In this document: piece after piece, positions 50,906 to 62,800 of the stretch
How positions within the stretch are numbered: the stretch's first letter is position 1
Layout of the letters: every line of letters begins with the position of its first letter
Source of the DNA: Paragonimus westermani
Lineage: Eukaryota; Platyhelminthes; Trematoda; Plagiorchiida; Troglotrematidae
Assembly (NCBI GenBank): GCA_008508345.1
Contig: QNGE01000897.1
Coordinates: 147,489 to 211,488, forward strand
Length of the DNA: 64,000 nucleotides
Reading direction: 5' to 3'
Program-made: the position numbers and the translations under genes
The notes under the pieces: generated by a model
What the model was told of the DNA's origin: nothing
What the model saw: the letters and a program-made list of their open reading frames with translations, nothing else
Databases searched by the model: none

Positions 50906-53900
50906 TACAACCACAAAGTGTGGTTACGTAAATGCAGCGCATCTTCAGGAGCCACTCTTGCTAGAGAATGAAGTTGGTTGAGATTCCTTACTTAGCCGCG
51001 TCTTGGTGAAATATCGGTTAAATTTGATCTGTGTGGGAAACACGGTGGTAACCATGTGGAAGACTGTCTCAGGTGCAGCCGCCTATAAACCGGACAACCC
51101 CCATACAAAATAAACCAATAAAGTTAAATGCGTTATGCTTGTAGCTGTACGTTGTAAACTTAAACATTTTTCATTATTTCGGTATTATAAAATAAGCCAC
51201 TCGCTTATTTCAGTTTGACATGTCATTACCAACGTCTTCAGATGATTTACCTGCTCCCGTTTTCCAGTTTTGTTGTGTGGGAAGTCAACCTTCTCGATGG
51301 GCTACAGACTTTAAATCTTCAGATCATGTCCGAAAATATCTTCCGTTTTCATAGAATATCATACGATTCATTTCCAGCTACAGAGGTCGACTGAGGTCAG
51401 AATCTATTCCGACTAAAAAGCCGACATACCCGATTCTAAGGTTAGGCAAAAAACTGTGTTGGAAGTCAAATATTCACGAGCTTTTAATTCCCTACTGATC
51501 TCTATCCTAGAACAGACGAAGCAGCTTAAATATCTAGTCCATTTGTCATTAAACGAGTTATTATGAGGAACAGGTTTCAAATTTCAAGTTGGCTGTTACA
51601 GTCTCAAATGAATTCAGTGGCGCGGTTGTCAATACCATTAATTTCTGATATTTTGAACGGATTTTAAAATCCTGGTTTCCAAACTTCTGTCTTCCCTCTC
51701 CTGCTTCTTCTGAGTACACTGACAAGAGCGCGTCCAAAACTTGGAGTTGAACATCATTTTGAAAACAAATTAGTGGAGCACATGAGCTGGTCAGCATTGC
51801 CTAGTTCGTTGCGGCACATGTCCGTCTGATTACACGGATGTCAGGTGATCTCAGATTGGCATTTGTCCCTTGAATCTATTCATATACACAAAATGACAAT
51901 GTAATGGTCTTGTAGATGGTACCCTAATGTGGAATTTCCGAGCTACCTATGTTGGTTTTATAGTTCAACTGGTAATCATGTTAGTGTCATGATCCCGATC
52001 GCTGGTCTAAATTTAGCCGAAGCCCAGAACTCTTCACACCACCATCTTTCTCTAACTAACAGCTTTGCCAAACTGCTGGCATAAAACTCTAATGACGACT
52101 AGGCTGATTTGATTAAACTGATTATTATCCAGATTCATTATCGTTTGCTGGCAATGGATTTCAACTTTCTGAAAGTTTGCAATTTCGGTCACACACCATA
52201 TTCTCGTTTAAACTTTCCGTCTCATGATCGTGTCATTTACTTTGAACACTTCCATCATATGCAACATTCAAATAATCGAACGGTAATGCTTCTATGCAGA
52301 GTGAGAAGACTATACCCGAGATGACACCCTCCCACTGAAAGTATGCACATAGAAAAATCCTTGAATAACAGCGAATATACCTATTAGTTTGGTGGAAAAT
52401 AGATCAATGCAGGTTCTTCCAACACTCCAAGAAACAGTACTGTGTAAGCTGAGAGTGTACCGAGAGAGTCCCATGTTTATGTAAGTCGTTAATAACAAAA
52501 TGTAGGCAACAGCCGTCTTTTTGTGAATTTACGATTCTGACAACTTATTTCGAGAGCTGCAAATTAGAACGACCGTAAATAATAAACACACCTGTGTCAT
52601 ATACCATTAGTGACAACAACAAACGATTGCTCATTTTAAATAAAAAGTGTACCATTGGCAGTTGACAGTGTAAAGCTTTCAGGTGTCTGTAGAAAGACTG
52701 ACAGGAGATACATAGGTTCATCAGTAACAAAGCAAATTATTTGAGCAGGAAGCAAAGAAAACATTTTCTGTGATTTGTCATAGCAACAGGAAACGTGTTC
52801 TTCAGTTTGCTGAATCCTTGGGTGCTCGTTTTTGTGTTTTTATGATCTCTAAAATGTAATCTGTATTGTTCGTCTTTGTCTCGATGGCTAATCTCTGTTA
52901 CTTACCCACAAAAGATCAACGTGTGCATAGTGTTACTTCCGAGATCGTCAAATGACTTAGGTCTTCCACTTTTTATGACCAGGTTAATCAATAGGTTCTG
53001 TTATCTGAAATACACACTACAATCCAACTGATGCAGTCATGTTTGTTCGGTCGAGTTTGGCCACATTAGCCTAACATGTCAAAAGAACATACAACTTCAC
53101 TAGAAATTACAGTACAATGTGAGACTTCGTTAGTCTCAACGGCAACAAAATAACGCTCGTTGAATCAGGAGTATAATCATCACATTTAAGAAAAAACTAA
53201 TCGTCTTTTTGAGTTAACAAAATGTCGTGTACATTTCTACCAGCAATTATTGCCCGTTGCTGTTTAACAAGAATTAAGAACTTTGAGTGATGCACAAAGA
53301 ACTATCCAGTATCAGACATAGCAGTCAACACTAAAGATGGTTTCTTCAACATGAGTCCTCCATCACGATTACTTTCCACCGAGTTATCGAGGAGAACCTC
53401 ATCACTGATGACGCCTTATTTTGGAGTCACGTGCTAATCGACACTGTGATTCTTATCGAAGATAGGACGACTGCATTATCTTAAGCTTGTCGTTTGTTTG
53501 GCCAAGTCTTAGTCGTTTCGAAATTCCTATCATCATATTCGTAGACTAAAGTCAGAGCTTTCTCACTAAGGACCGACCTACTTTGCCACTTATCACCGAA
53601 GGTACGAAAGTTAGCCTACTTTCACTTAAAAATCTCTTCCTACCATTTGCTTATCTTCTCCGGCGATTACGCCTCAGGTATGTCCCGAAATAGATATGCG
53701 TCTTTGACAAACAGTTCCTTACTTAAAGTTTGGTGTAGTTGAAGACGGACTTTTGTTTGTACACTTCACAAAGCTTCTTTTTCAACCGTTTTGACACAGC
53801 AACCTAACACCATTGTCACGCTACGTTACTGTTAGAACACCGTCAGTGAGAATGTTCACAGTTTTAGAGTTTGATATGAAATCGATGAGTGACAGCAGTG

Positions 53901-56367
53901 ATAAGGAAACTCGGCAAAAATTGACCACTTTTATCATGAAATTTTCGGTTTGAATCATGTTAATCAAAACGCTGCTCTCTTTGAGTTAGCCATAGACCAA
54001 ATAGTTTAACGTATTTGATGGGTTCTAGGAGATTTCGGCCACCTTGACCGGTTATCATACATAGCGGATGGACACAGTACGGAATGCTGTTTTGTGATTA
54101 TCTTTAGGTTCTAATATAAGCAGTCTAACAATTCTATTTGATACCTTAAGCAGCCGTTCACGCCTGATTTCTTTAAGCGTTTGTGGTAGAACTCAGAATG
54201 GATAAAATCCGCAATCTCGTCAATCGATATTCATTCAAACCCCGTTCTGCCGTCGGCTTTCTAATGCCATTAAAACGATACCTGTACTTCTAGCATCAAG
54301 AAACTTGAAACAATTTCCCAATAGGAAACATACTGATACCAACACTTTTATAATGCTGCCCAAGTGAACTGACAAATTATCTGTTTTCGCTATCATAACT
54401 ATTTTCAGAACTAATGTACGACCAATCAATGCAAAAACGAAGGCTGCAGCAATTCGAATTAACAATGCTGGTTGACGTTAGGAACCACCGAATCCCACAG
54501 CTAGTTTGTACTCCCTGAAAATCAGGTCTGATGAGGCTTACTTTCGTACGATGTCTGCTTCATGTGTTGAATGACAACTGCTTATACTTGCTCAGTCGGT
54601 TCCTAATGAGACTTGTCATGTGCGCTCTCAGCACTTCGTACAAACTCCTTTCCTAAATTTTCAACAACTTTTCTTCCTAAAATCCCAGTCACTGGCGGCT
54701 GTGCGCGTTTATGGTGATACCGGCTGCTACTTGATTTCACAAATTAACTATTCCCGTGGTTTTCACATTTTATGCGCAGATCTCGAAAATTCAAAAAGTT
54801 TTAAACTAACTTCTTTACTTCGATTCTCAAGTGCCTGAACGTATTTCACTGCACTGGAGCAAGATACTGGAATGTTGCGCAAATCGGTGGTTTTCCTCCA
54901 CGCGTAGCAAACAAGCTTGTTTTTAATGCTTGAGAACCGCGAACAGGCCATGTTTAGTCATAAGAAAAAAAACGCGTACCAAATAAGCTTGTTTAGATAC
55001 CCATCCGCCATATATGATTTTGCTAAGGTTGAAACGATATGGGATCTCATAAAAACGGCGTCGTTTCTGTTAACTCATCTGACCACTTGTGGGCATTTTC
55101 TGTGGAACACCAACCGAGAAGCCAGTGGCGCCAGGCGGAAACGTGTTTGACTTCAAGGCCTCCATTCCTAGAACCAGATTTGTTCACTAAACATATGGCA
55201 CTCGGTTCTGGCTTAAAACATGCGCTGAGAAAAACACAGTAGGACTGTTCTAGGTAAACGCGTTCTAGTAATCGAGTTTCAATCATTAACTTGTTTTTGC
55301 GGAAACCACTTCGACGACTCTACCGTTGCCCATAAAATGCCCAGAGTTCACGAAAGCAATCGTATCGCGATGCTGGTTATCAAAACATGGTAAACTGTAA
55401 ACATTGGAGCTCACGCTGTTGTGTTCACTTTTTCCATGTGAAAAGAATACGTTTGTTTTTATGCTCCCTTAGTCCGAATGATGATGGAATGTCCCACATA
55501 AATGGTGTGCCCACAATGAGACAAAACGCAGATTTTATGATCCAGCAGTTGTCTTCTGCTTGACCTGATCGGTACAGTTTGCTTCATATGAAAAGGTGAT
55601 AGCCGTATCAGTCATAACGGTAGTAAGACCTAATCAAAACAATGTAATCAGCAAACTAGTTTCACATTATGGGTCACGATTATATCAATTCATAAAAAAA
55701 TAACACGTAGAAGTTCCATATTTTACTGTAGTCGATTTCCCAACTAGAGGTCAGACAAATGGAACGAACGAAGGGACCACGATCGTCATAATTTAATATC
55801 CTCGAAGTTATAGCCTTTCACATTAATGTACCTCTTGTATGCATTGGAAACAGAAGCCAGATGTCAAGGTCATACTCACGGCTTCCACGGGCAAATCACT
55901 GACAAGTAGCTGTCACTTGAACCATTGATTTCCAGCAGCTTCTTACCCCATATTGGTAACCGCTTAATATAATGTAGGTTACCTTGTCAGATAAGACATT
56001 CTGAATTCGAGTTTTTGTCCAAGCCTCTTTTTCAGCACAAAGAATCTGTAATTATTACGATTTCTTCTTCCTAATAATTCTATCGTTAAACTTCGGTGAC
56101 TTCAGCAATGTCAAAAACAGAGAAACATTTGTTAATTCATCATCATCTTTTTTCAAACATTTAAAGAGTTTATTGTCTAGTGACCCTCAGTTATCCTATC
56201 TCCCCACTGATACCTCAGTAAAGGTACCTTCATTTTCCTGTTAAGGTTAACACGTTCGATTCTTCATCTTATCGGCATGTATGGTCGGTGAAAGTCTCAC
56301 AACCATATCAACAATTATATCTATTGGGTTCTTGGACTTTTATTCGTGTTTTCGTTCATTTTTCCAG
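50906..56367. other. No assignable feature
   Basis: Frames are under 80 codons. 51,960-52,010 has a vague tRNA-like start without a B box. Nothing else was recognised upstream of the secreted-protein gene. Confidence 0.4.
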
Positions 56368-56396
56368 TTGGCTTCCAAATCGGAAGGAACTGCAAA

Positions 56397-56500
56397 ATGC
56401 GACTTTGGCTCGCGTTAATTTTATTGTCCACGCTGTGCGCGATCGTTTTAGCCAAACGGGCTGACGAGGAGCCGCGGAGTGATAATCGTGGCGAGGTGGG
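56397..56500 (+). CDS. Small secreted protein, exon 1 (signal peptide)
   Basis: The ATG at 56,397 opens MRLWLALILLSTLCAIVLA, a textbook signal peptide (one basic residue, a hydrophobic core of about 14, small residues at the expected cleavage point). A hydrophilic stretch follows (KRADEEPRSDNRGEV). The frame meets a strong donor GTGAGT at 56,501-56,506, leaving two bases (phase 2). A T-rich tract with CAG at 56,365-56,367 lies 29 nt before the ATG and could be a cis- or trans-splice acceptor, since flatworms use spliced leaders. Joining to 59,287 gives Gly-Lys-Arg across the junction. The mature part is very charged and low in hydrophobics. GKR is a possible dibasic, amidation-type processing site, but neuropeptide identity is only a guess. 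I do not recognise the family. Confidence 0.6.
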
Positions 56501-59286
56501 GTGAGTTTTGAGCTTATAAAACACTGGCAATTTTATATAGAGCTGGTCTAAAAGTGGGCTGAGATGGGTGTCATTGCTAGATCGGAGTTGATTTACATGA
56601 ATAAGGACATATATCTCGTTCTTGACTCGATGCGCTTCCACATACATTGTCTCTAGTCATCCTGGAAGTCTCGTGTAATTGGTTACTTCTTAGTACCGGT
56701 AGGCTGGCTGACCTTCTACAGATACCGCTCATTTATACTATTACCACCTCACAGTCTACCTTGCACATGTCCCTCCCATGCTCACATGACTCAACATAGC
56801 CTTATGAATACTGACAAGTTCCAAAATCATTGGTATCTATCCTCACAACTCAAGGTATTGTCTACTCCTTGCACATGCGGCTTACTAGCAGGTCAACCGG
56901 AACGAGAATTTATTTGTAACTATCGTCGAGGATTTGATTAATGTGAACAAAACCCATTTATCACTACAACGTTCAAACTCAAGAAAACTGTTTCAGCTTA
57001 TTTGTCGCTTCAAAGAGCTGAACTAAGGTTGAAGTTTCTACGGCTTCCTAATCAATGCGGTTAACACGTGAGAACAGATAACACAATTCAAATACACGAT
57101 ATGACCGATTTTAACAAGAGGGAGTAGGGAGGGAATCTTTCTGGGGTCTACGTTCACTGGTTGGATCTAATAGGTCTTGATCCAGTAATGTTTAGTCTTG
57201 ATATTTCTCGGGTAGAGTGGCGGCATATTTAAAGCGCAGAAGGATATCCTGAAGCACTAATATGAGAGGTCAAGAAGTCCCGTGACAATGGTGATTTGCT
57301 GTAGCCTTCTTCGTTGAACACCTTTGAGAAAACATTGGTTGGATAAACCTTCAGATTAAGTAACTGAGATTCTTTCATGACTGCATACGGTTGGCTTTGA
57401 ATTTATGGAGTAGACAGTTCTAAGATGCATTGCCGGAGTTATTATCGTAATTCGAGAAACACTCCGTGCAGCAATATTCGCAACAGAACTCATTAATAGT
57501 GTGTGTTGTTTCGAGCGTAGTGGCCAGTTACGCCACGTGTATGACCGTGTTACACACAATAAGTCGTTGAACCATTCCTACTTGGTAAGGATTTCTGACG
57601 AATATGCTACCGAGAATTTGGTGGACTAACGTAGAGAAGAAGCGAGTCAACAAAGAGAGAGCTGCGATGTTCAATTTAGGCCCTTATTAGCTAAATAATG
57701 CCAGGCGCTGTTGTTTACGTTTGTTCAGCATTTTTTACGGATATGCTGTAACAGAGGTTTTCGTTTCAATAATCTGATATGCTTTTTGATCAGTCTTTTA
57801 GCCAGTGTGTTAGTTACCTTCAAACCGTACAGTTTATACGTTCATTGCTCAGTAGATGACGGGCTACAGAACGGATTCCTTCACTGAAAGGTCTATGCAA
57901 AAATTATGGCAAGATGTGGCAGTCCGGATTCGGACTGCCTATTCGAACAATCCAGTTGCGTTGACAGGCTAATGGTGACGGACAAACTGCACAATAATGT
58001 GCTGCTTAAACGCGGTGAGGGTGATGGTAACGATGATGGAGCCGTTATCATCGTCGTCGCTCCTGCTAATAGTAACCTCGATGTGGACTCAATAAAATCG
58101 TTTTTGATGGATTCCTTCATGTTGTCGAATTTACTACTTTGTTGGCCAAAGTGTTCGTCCTCCTTTGAAATTACCTGTGCTCTTGATCTTCTGAGTGTTG
58201 ATGTCATCAGTGGCGTTGTCATTGTTCTTATCATCTTGGTTATCAATTCTTCAGGGTTGTTTCACTAGTTGCGACAACGCAGGAGACATTGATAATGGAT
58301 GGTGGTGGTGTCCCAATATTCTTCTTGTTATTGCTGTTATGTTGTATTTATGGCAATCTGTGTCATTCCCTCTGCTGCTATTTTCGTTACTGTTACCATG
58401 GTGTTTGTTGTACTGTGTTACTGTTGTCTTTGGTGATGTTGTGGCGATATTGGATCAATCTGTGTGCTATACCGCTACGACAGTTGTTTTTACTACGGTA
58501 TTTGTCAGCATTGTTAGTGTTACTGTTTTGCTCATGCGTTTATCGTCGAAATTTACATTGCTGATTTGGCGACTTTCTAATTGTTGTTGCTGCTTCTTCT
58601 AATAATCATGTTGCATTTTCGCTATCATTCACTTTACCTTCGTTAATGATGGTTTTCTGATAACGACACACGTGACAAAAACCTGTGGATATTATTGCGG
58701 TTGTCGTCATCATTATCGGTTATGTCACTATTTTGATGGCATCGTCGCCGTTTTCCCCAAATCTCACTGGGGGGAAGGTGAAGTTGCCCATTGCTAGTGT
58801 TGATCACACATGTGTTATCTCCGATGGTACTGTCTAATTGTAACATTTACTGTCTCGTTTATCGTGGGTACTGTGTTTTGATGATCACTGTGGTGCCCGT
58901 TGTTGGTGCGGTCTTACTTTATACAGTAGTCCATCAACGCAATGAAATGCTTAGCTTGTAAAGCAGATCATATATACACCATACCAAAGTTCTCAGTCAG
59001 CTAAGTATATTCATAGCAAAGCATGATATACTATTCGCTCAGCTATCAAAGGTTACCGCGTGTTTTTTTATCAGGTCACTAGCACCCACAATAATCGCGG
59101 TTTCTTTACCCACGATTCTCTATCGTATGAATCGATAAACTAAGTTAAATTAGACAGAGCTGCTTGTTACTGGGTTGATTGTCCTCCAGTCAAAACCCAT
59201 TTTTCTTTGGCATTCTTGTTGCTAAACCAACTTCAGTGCTCGTGTTACTGTAACACTTTTCTCATGTTGTTTGCATTGCGTGTCAG
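56501..59286 (+). other. Proposed intron 1, with a triplet-biased low-complexity region
   Basis: GTGAGT at the 5' end; a T-rich tract and CGTGTCAG at the 3' end. Positions 57,990-58,960 are enriched for GTT/GTC/GTG-like triplets on the plus strand. This yields hydrophobic chance frames (57,906-58,268; 58,195-58,602) and T/S/N-rich frames on the other strand. I regard these as non-coding; a decayed trinucleotide repeat is the likely source. Confidence 0.45.
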
Positions 59287-59375
59287 CAAACGCGATGAGG
59301 GCGGTGTGAAAGATGTGCAGAACCAGCGCAAACAACGTACGCGGGGAATGACTACCGGTCGTTCGAAGGAACGTC
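59287..59375 (+). CDS. Small secreted protein, exon 2
   Basis: Preceded by a T-rich tract and TGTCAG, and followed by a consensus donor GTAAGT (59,376-59,381). In the phase supplied by exon 1, all 29 whole codons are open and strongly charged (KRDEGGVKDVQNQRKQRTRG, then MTTGRSKER). The style matches the exon 1 mature part and the GC content is higher than in flanking DNA. It ends in phase 1, so at least one more exon is needed. A candidate third exon near 60,090 (TACTAAAC branch-like site, then GAG) is speculative. The function is unknown. The basic, glutamine-rich composition does not point to any family I know. Confidence 0.6.
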
Positions 59376-59519
59376 GTAAGTAACACGCTTTGATTTGGAA
59401 GTTAACCAAAAATTTCACAGTTTTCAGTTAATCCATACGCTTACTTCTAGAACGATTGTAAATATGTTTACCGGCAGTGTCTTTAACAACCTAAAACTGT
59501 AAGTCATCCCCAGGTTAAG

Positions 59520-59533
59520 ATCACCAAGATAAG
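59520..59533 (+). repeat. Target-site duplication, left copy (14 bp)
   Basis: ATCACCAAGATAAG, repeated exactly at 59,790-59,803; marks the borders of the palindromic element. Confidence 0.8.
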
Positions 59534-59789
59534 ATATCTGCACCAAATTTAGTACGAATGAGGTCAAACAGTTTGGACGTCGTGGTTAGCACGTTATTGA
59601 TAAACAGACTGAGAATAACATAACGTGATGCACAAGTTGTAAAACACAACTTTTCAACCACCTTGGGTGGCCTTCCTCAGGAGTGTTGTAATCGAAATCA
59701 CAGTACAACTCTCCTGAGGAAGGCTACCTGAGGTGGTTGAAGCGTAGAGTATTACAACTTGGTCATAACGTGTTATTCTCAATCTGTTT
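59534..59789 (+). mobile_element. Palindromic (foldback) element, complete copy 2
   Basis: The 5' unique segment of about 66 bp (ATATCTGCACCAAATTTAG, then AGTCGTGG-like to 59,600) is followed by an inverted repeat with two arms of about 83 bp, around 59,604-59,689 and 59,703-59,787. These are separated by a loop of about 13 bp. Both arms contain GAGAATAACA, an ACAAGTTGTAA-like block, CAACCACC and CCTTCCTCAGGAG. The RNA would form one long hairpin. It is flanked by a 14-bp target-site duplication. It has no reading frame of its own and no tRNA-like promoter or hammerhead core. Copies at 49-290 and 31,819-31,905 share the 3' end. It sits about 160 bp past exon 2 of the secreted-protein gene, probably in an intron. 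Confidence 0.85.
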
Positions 59790-59803
59790 ATCACCAAGAT
59801 AAG
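59790..59803 (+). repeat. Target-site duplication, right copy (14 bp)
   Basis: Identical to 59,520-59,533. Confidence 0.8.
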
Positions 59804-62800
59804 CATGGACACTGTTTCCATCTGTGCATTTACTTGGAATCGGAAGCGAGTCCGTAATTGCGATTTCTCGTTTTGCTATACTGTAACCCCGCAATCTGAT
59901 ATCTTGCCACGACCTACTACAGACTATGCAACTTCCACAATGTTCCCAGATAGAATTATCCATCATTAAAGAACCCAACAGGGATAAATCAATATAATTT
60001 AAGACAGTTATACAACCAATAACAATACATTCGACAACTTCTTGTTAGTTTTCTATGGTGGGCTCGTTCGTTAAAATACTAAACTTCCAACGACTGGAGG
60101 AGAATGTACGGGGTACAGAAAAACGAAGAACTTCATTCGTGAGTTTTACGAATGAGTTGCACAGCGAGGAACGGCAGCGAAAACTTCGACAAACACCCAG
60201 GTTAACATGCATGCTGAATCTCCAAGTGAATATGCAGAACTGTGGTGTCACTTATACCGTGTATTTTATATGAAAGAGTTTTGTGCAATCAACTTTTATA
60301 CAGTTTTCCGACCCTCATTCAATAGTATCGAACATCGTATGCACTGCATTGTTCGGGAAGACAAATCCGATCAAAAATTTGAAGGTTACTCCATCTCTTC
60401 TAAATTATGGTTCAATTGTAGGCGGAGATCCGGTTTCCATCCTGGAGTTACATATTAGCCAGACCATAGTTTTTCGTGTTTCCGAGGTCATTTTCCCTAC
60501 ATGTCTGATTCTGTTAACGCTAACCTGTCTACAACTGGAGTTTTACTGTCATCTGTGTTATCTGCTAAGGAAGTTTCCTTGGCCGTCAATAAAATAATGT
60601 CGATATGGGTTTTATCGTCCGGTCAATTTAGACGTAACAACCCCAGGGAGGATGTTATTGATAGTACCAATAGACTAGCTATATATTTGAACAGACCGAA
60701 TGGTAGTTGCGGGTTCATTGATCCTCGATTAAGGAAAATTGTGCTTGCCAGTGACTTTGGATACCAGTTTGTCTCGAATTAGATCAGGCTGAACGTTTTG
60801 CGCAGGCTGATTTGTCTTCCGAACTTTATCAATTGATAGTGAGTGAGGAATCTAGTTAGCTGATGACGCAACACTTTCTTGATTGTGAGTTTACTGTTTG
60901 GTTGCGGAATATTAAACGAGTTTCCGGAGTCGTTCTGTTCAGACATTTGATGAACCCGATCCACAGAGTGTGAGGACGATTTTGAGAATGCCAACCTCCG
61001 AGTGTACAGAGACAATTCTGAGTTCAAGTGAATTGTATGAGTTCTCCTTAGGGGTGGCCGATTTATGTATCTACCTTGGCAGGCTGCATACCGGGAAGTG
61101 AAAAGGATGCGAAATATTGTTTCCTGAACAAGATCCGCTCAACTTAAAAATTCGAAATTTTCTCGGCTGTGAGGTAGTTTCTTGTTGAGGGCACACAACT
61201 CATCTGAACTTGACAGTCATCGCCAAAAGTTTAAGGGTATGCGCAGTTTGAATCCACTTTTCTTACTGGTATGTATCATACAATTAGCTTCTGTCAATTG
61301 CTCATGTGAGTTCGGTTGGCGTTGATTTGTTGCACATTGTCACCTTAAACAAACTGAGCTAATCTAGCACTTTTCGTACACCAATATTGGTTTGCAGCAA
61401 CTAATGTGTCACACGAGTTGTAAAACTTCATCTCTGCCCTATGTTGTAGGCAACCCAAGATTTCATTATTTACGAAATACCATAAAATGTATATTAGATA
61501 GCGAACCATAACCTACCTGCGTATCTGGTAGTGAACGTTTTGTAATTTGTACTTTAACATATTAACGTCAACAATTTATAACGGAGACCTTTCGATTGTG
61601 CAGTTTATCAGTTATTTCGGCGGTTTCCAGGGATTTGCACACGGTTTCGAGATTGGAGACCGAAACCACCCGTATCCAGTCAATCTGTTTGTTTCGATGT
61701 CCAACCTGATTCTGTTGACCTGAAGAGAAGCCTTCGAAAACAGGGTGTAACACCGTTCTTGGAGGTTACATAAAGTATCAAAAATAGTAAATTACTTTTT
61801 AAAAGCCTTCTAAATAAGTGGAAATCTAATATCTCATTGAACGTACCCCTCGAAGAGCAACTAACAACCCTAAATGAAAGACCATTCTACTGACTGGTAA
61901 CCCTTTAAAAGAGAGCTATTGTCTAAGACAGATCCGAGCTAAAGAATTGCTACATGAATCGTACGCTAAGGAAAAAATGTGTAGGAAATATCACCGAGAA
62001 GCCTTCGAAGCCTGTGTGATTAGAGGTCAAGCATTTGAAGCCAATGCTCGCAAAAGAGATGTCTCAGGCCAATGACCACTTTGATGACTACTCGCTGGGC
62101 ATGTGCAGTTGTAAGTATGCTTTTTCTCATGTCGGTAGACGCGACCTGAGTAGCATACTCTTATACGGCTCCCTTGAAACGTTTGAGAAGCATACCTGTC
62201 TGTAGGGAGAAAGGTTGTTTCCATCATCCCAAGTTCCAAATCCCTTTCTGCCAGCCATCTGGTGATGATGTCAAGAGGATAAGCTGGACACCAGTAAGGT
62301 CCCTAGGACCTTGCTCGGGTCAATTTCCGCTATATTCACTGCACTGTGTGCATTACGTAGAAAAAATAGGTTCTCAGTGTCTCCCCAGAGTGGCATGTGT
62401 ACGATGTCCACTGATATTTCTTACTCCTGGTTGTAAAAGAACTAAAACTGGTAGCGATATAGCAGCATTCCCTATGTGTACTTCCGCTGTTGACAACTCG
62501 TGGGTCAACACCAGCACTCTGGGTCATTCTACGTTTGGATTGGCTGAATCGACCGATATACTCTCAGGATTTTCCAACTTAACTAGCTTAATGTAGCTCT
62601 TTTATATGATTTTCCATACCTTAGGCAGTATAGTAGGTTAACGATGATTGTCTGTTTTTTGAACGCATATAATCTGGTTTTTCACCTTTGGTTTATCCAC
62701 CCAGTCACATACGCGCTAAGCCATTTCAGTGGTAATTTATTGGAGGATCCGGTGCTTCAGAGAGACATGCACTCACAGCCAACTTCCAGCCAAGCGAGCA

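Noticed and set aside
51955..52015. tRNA-like TAGTTCAACTGGTAATCATG
   Set aside because: No acceptable B box follows at tRNA spacing.
58195..58602. Hydrophobic 135-codon frame resembling a membrane protein
   Set aside because: Hydrophobicity comes from the T/G-rich triplet bias of the region; both strands are open and it lies in a proposed intron.
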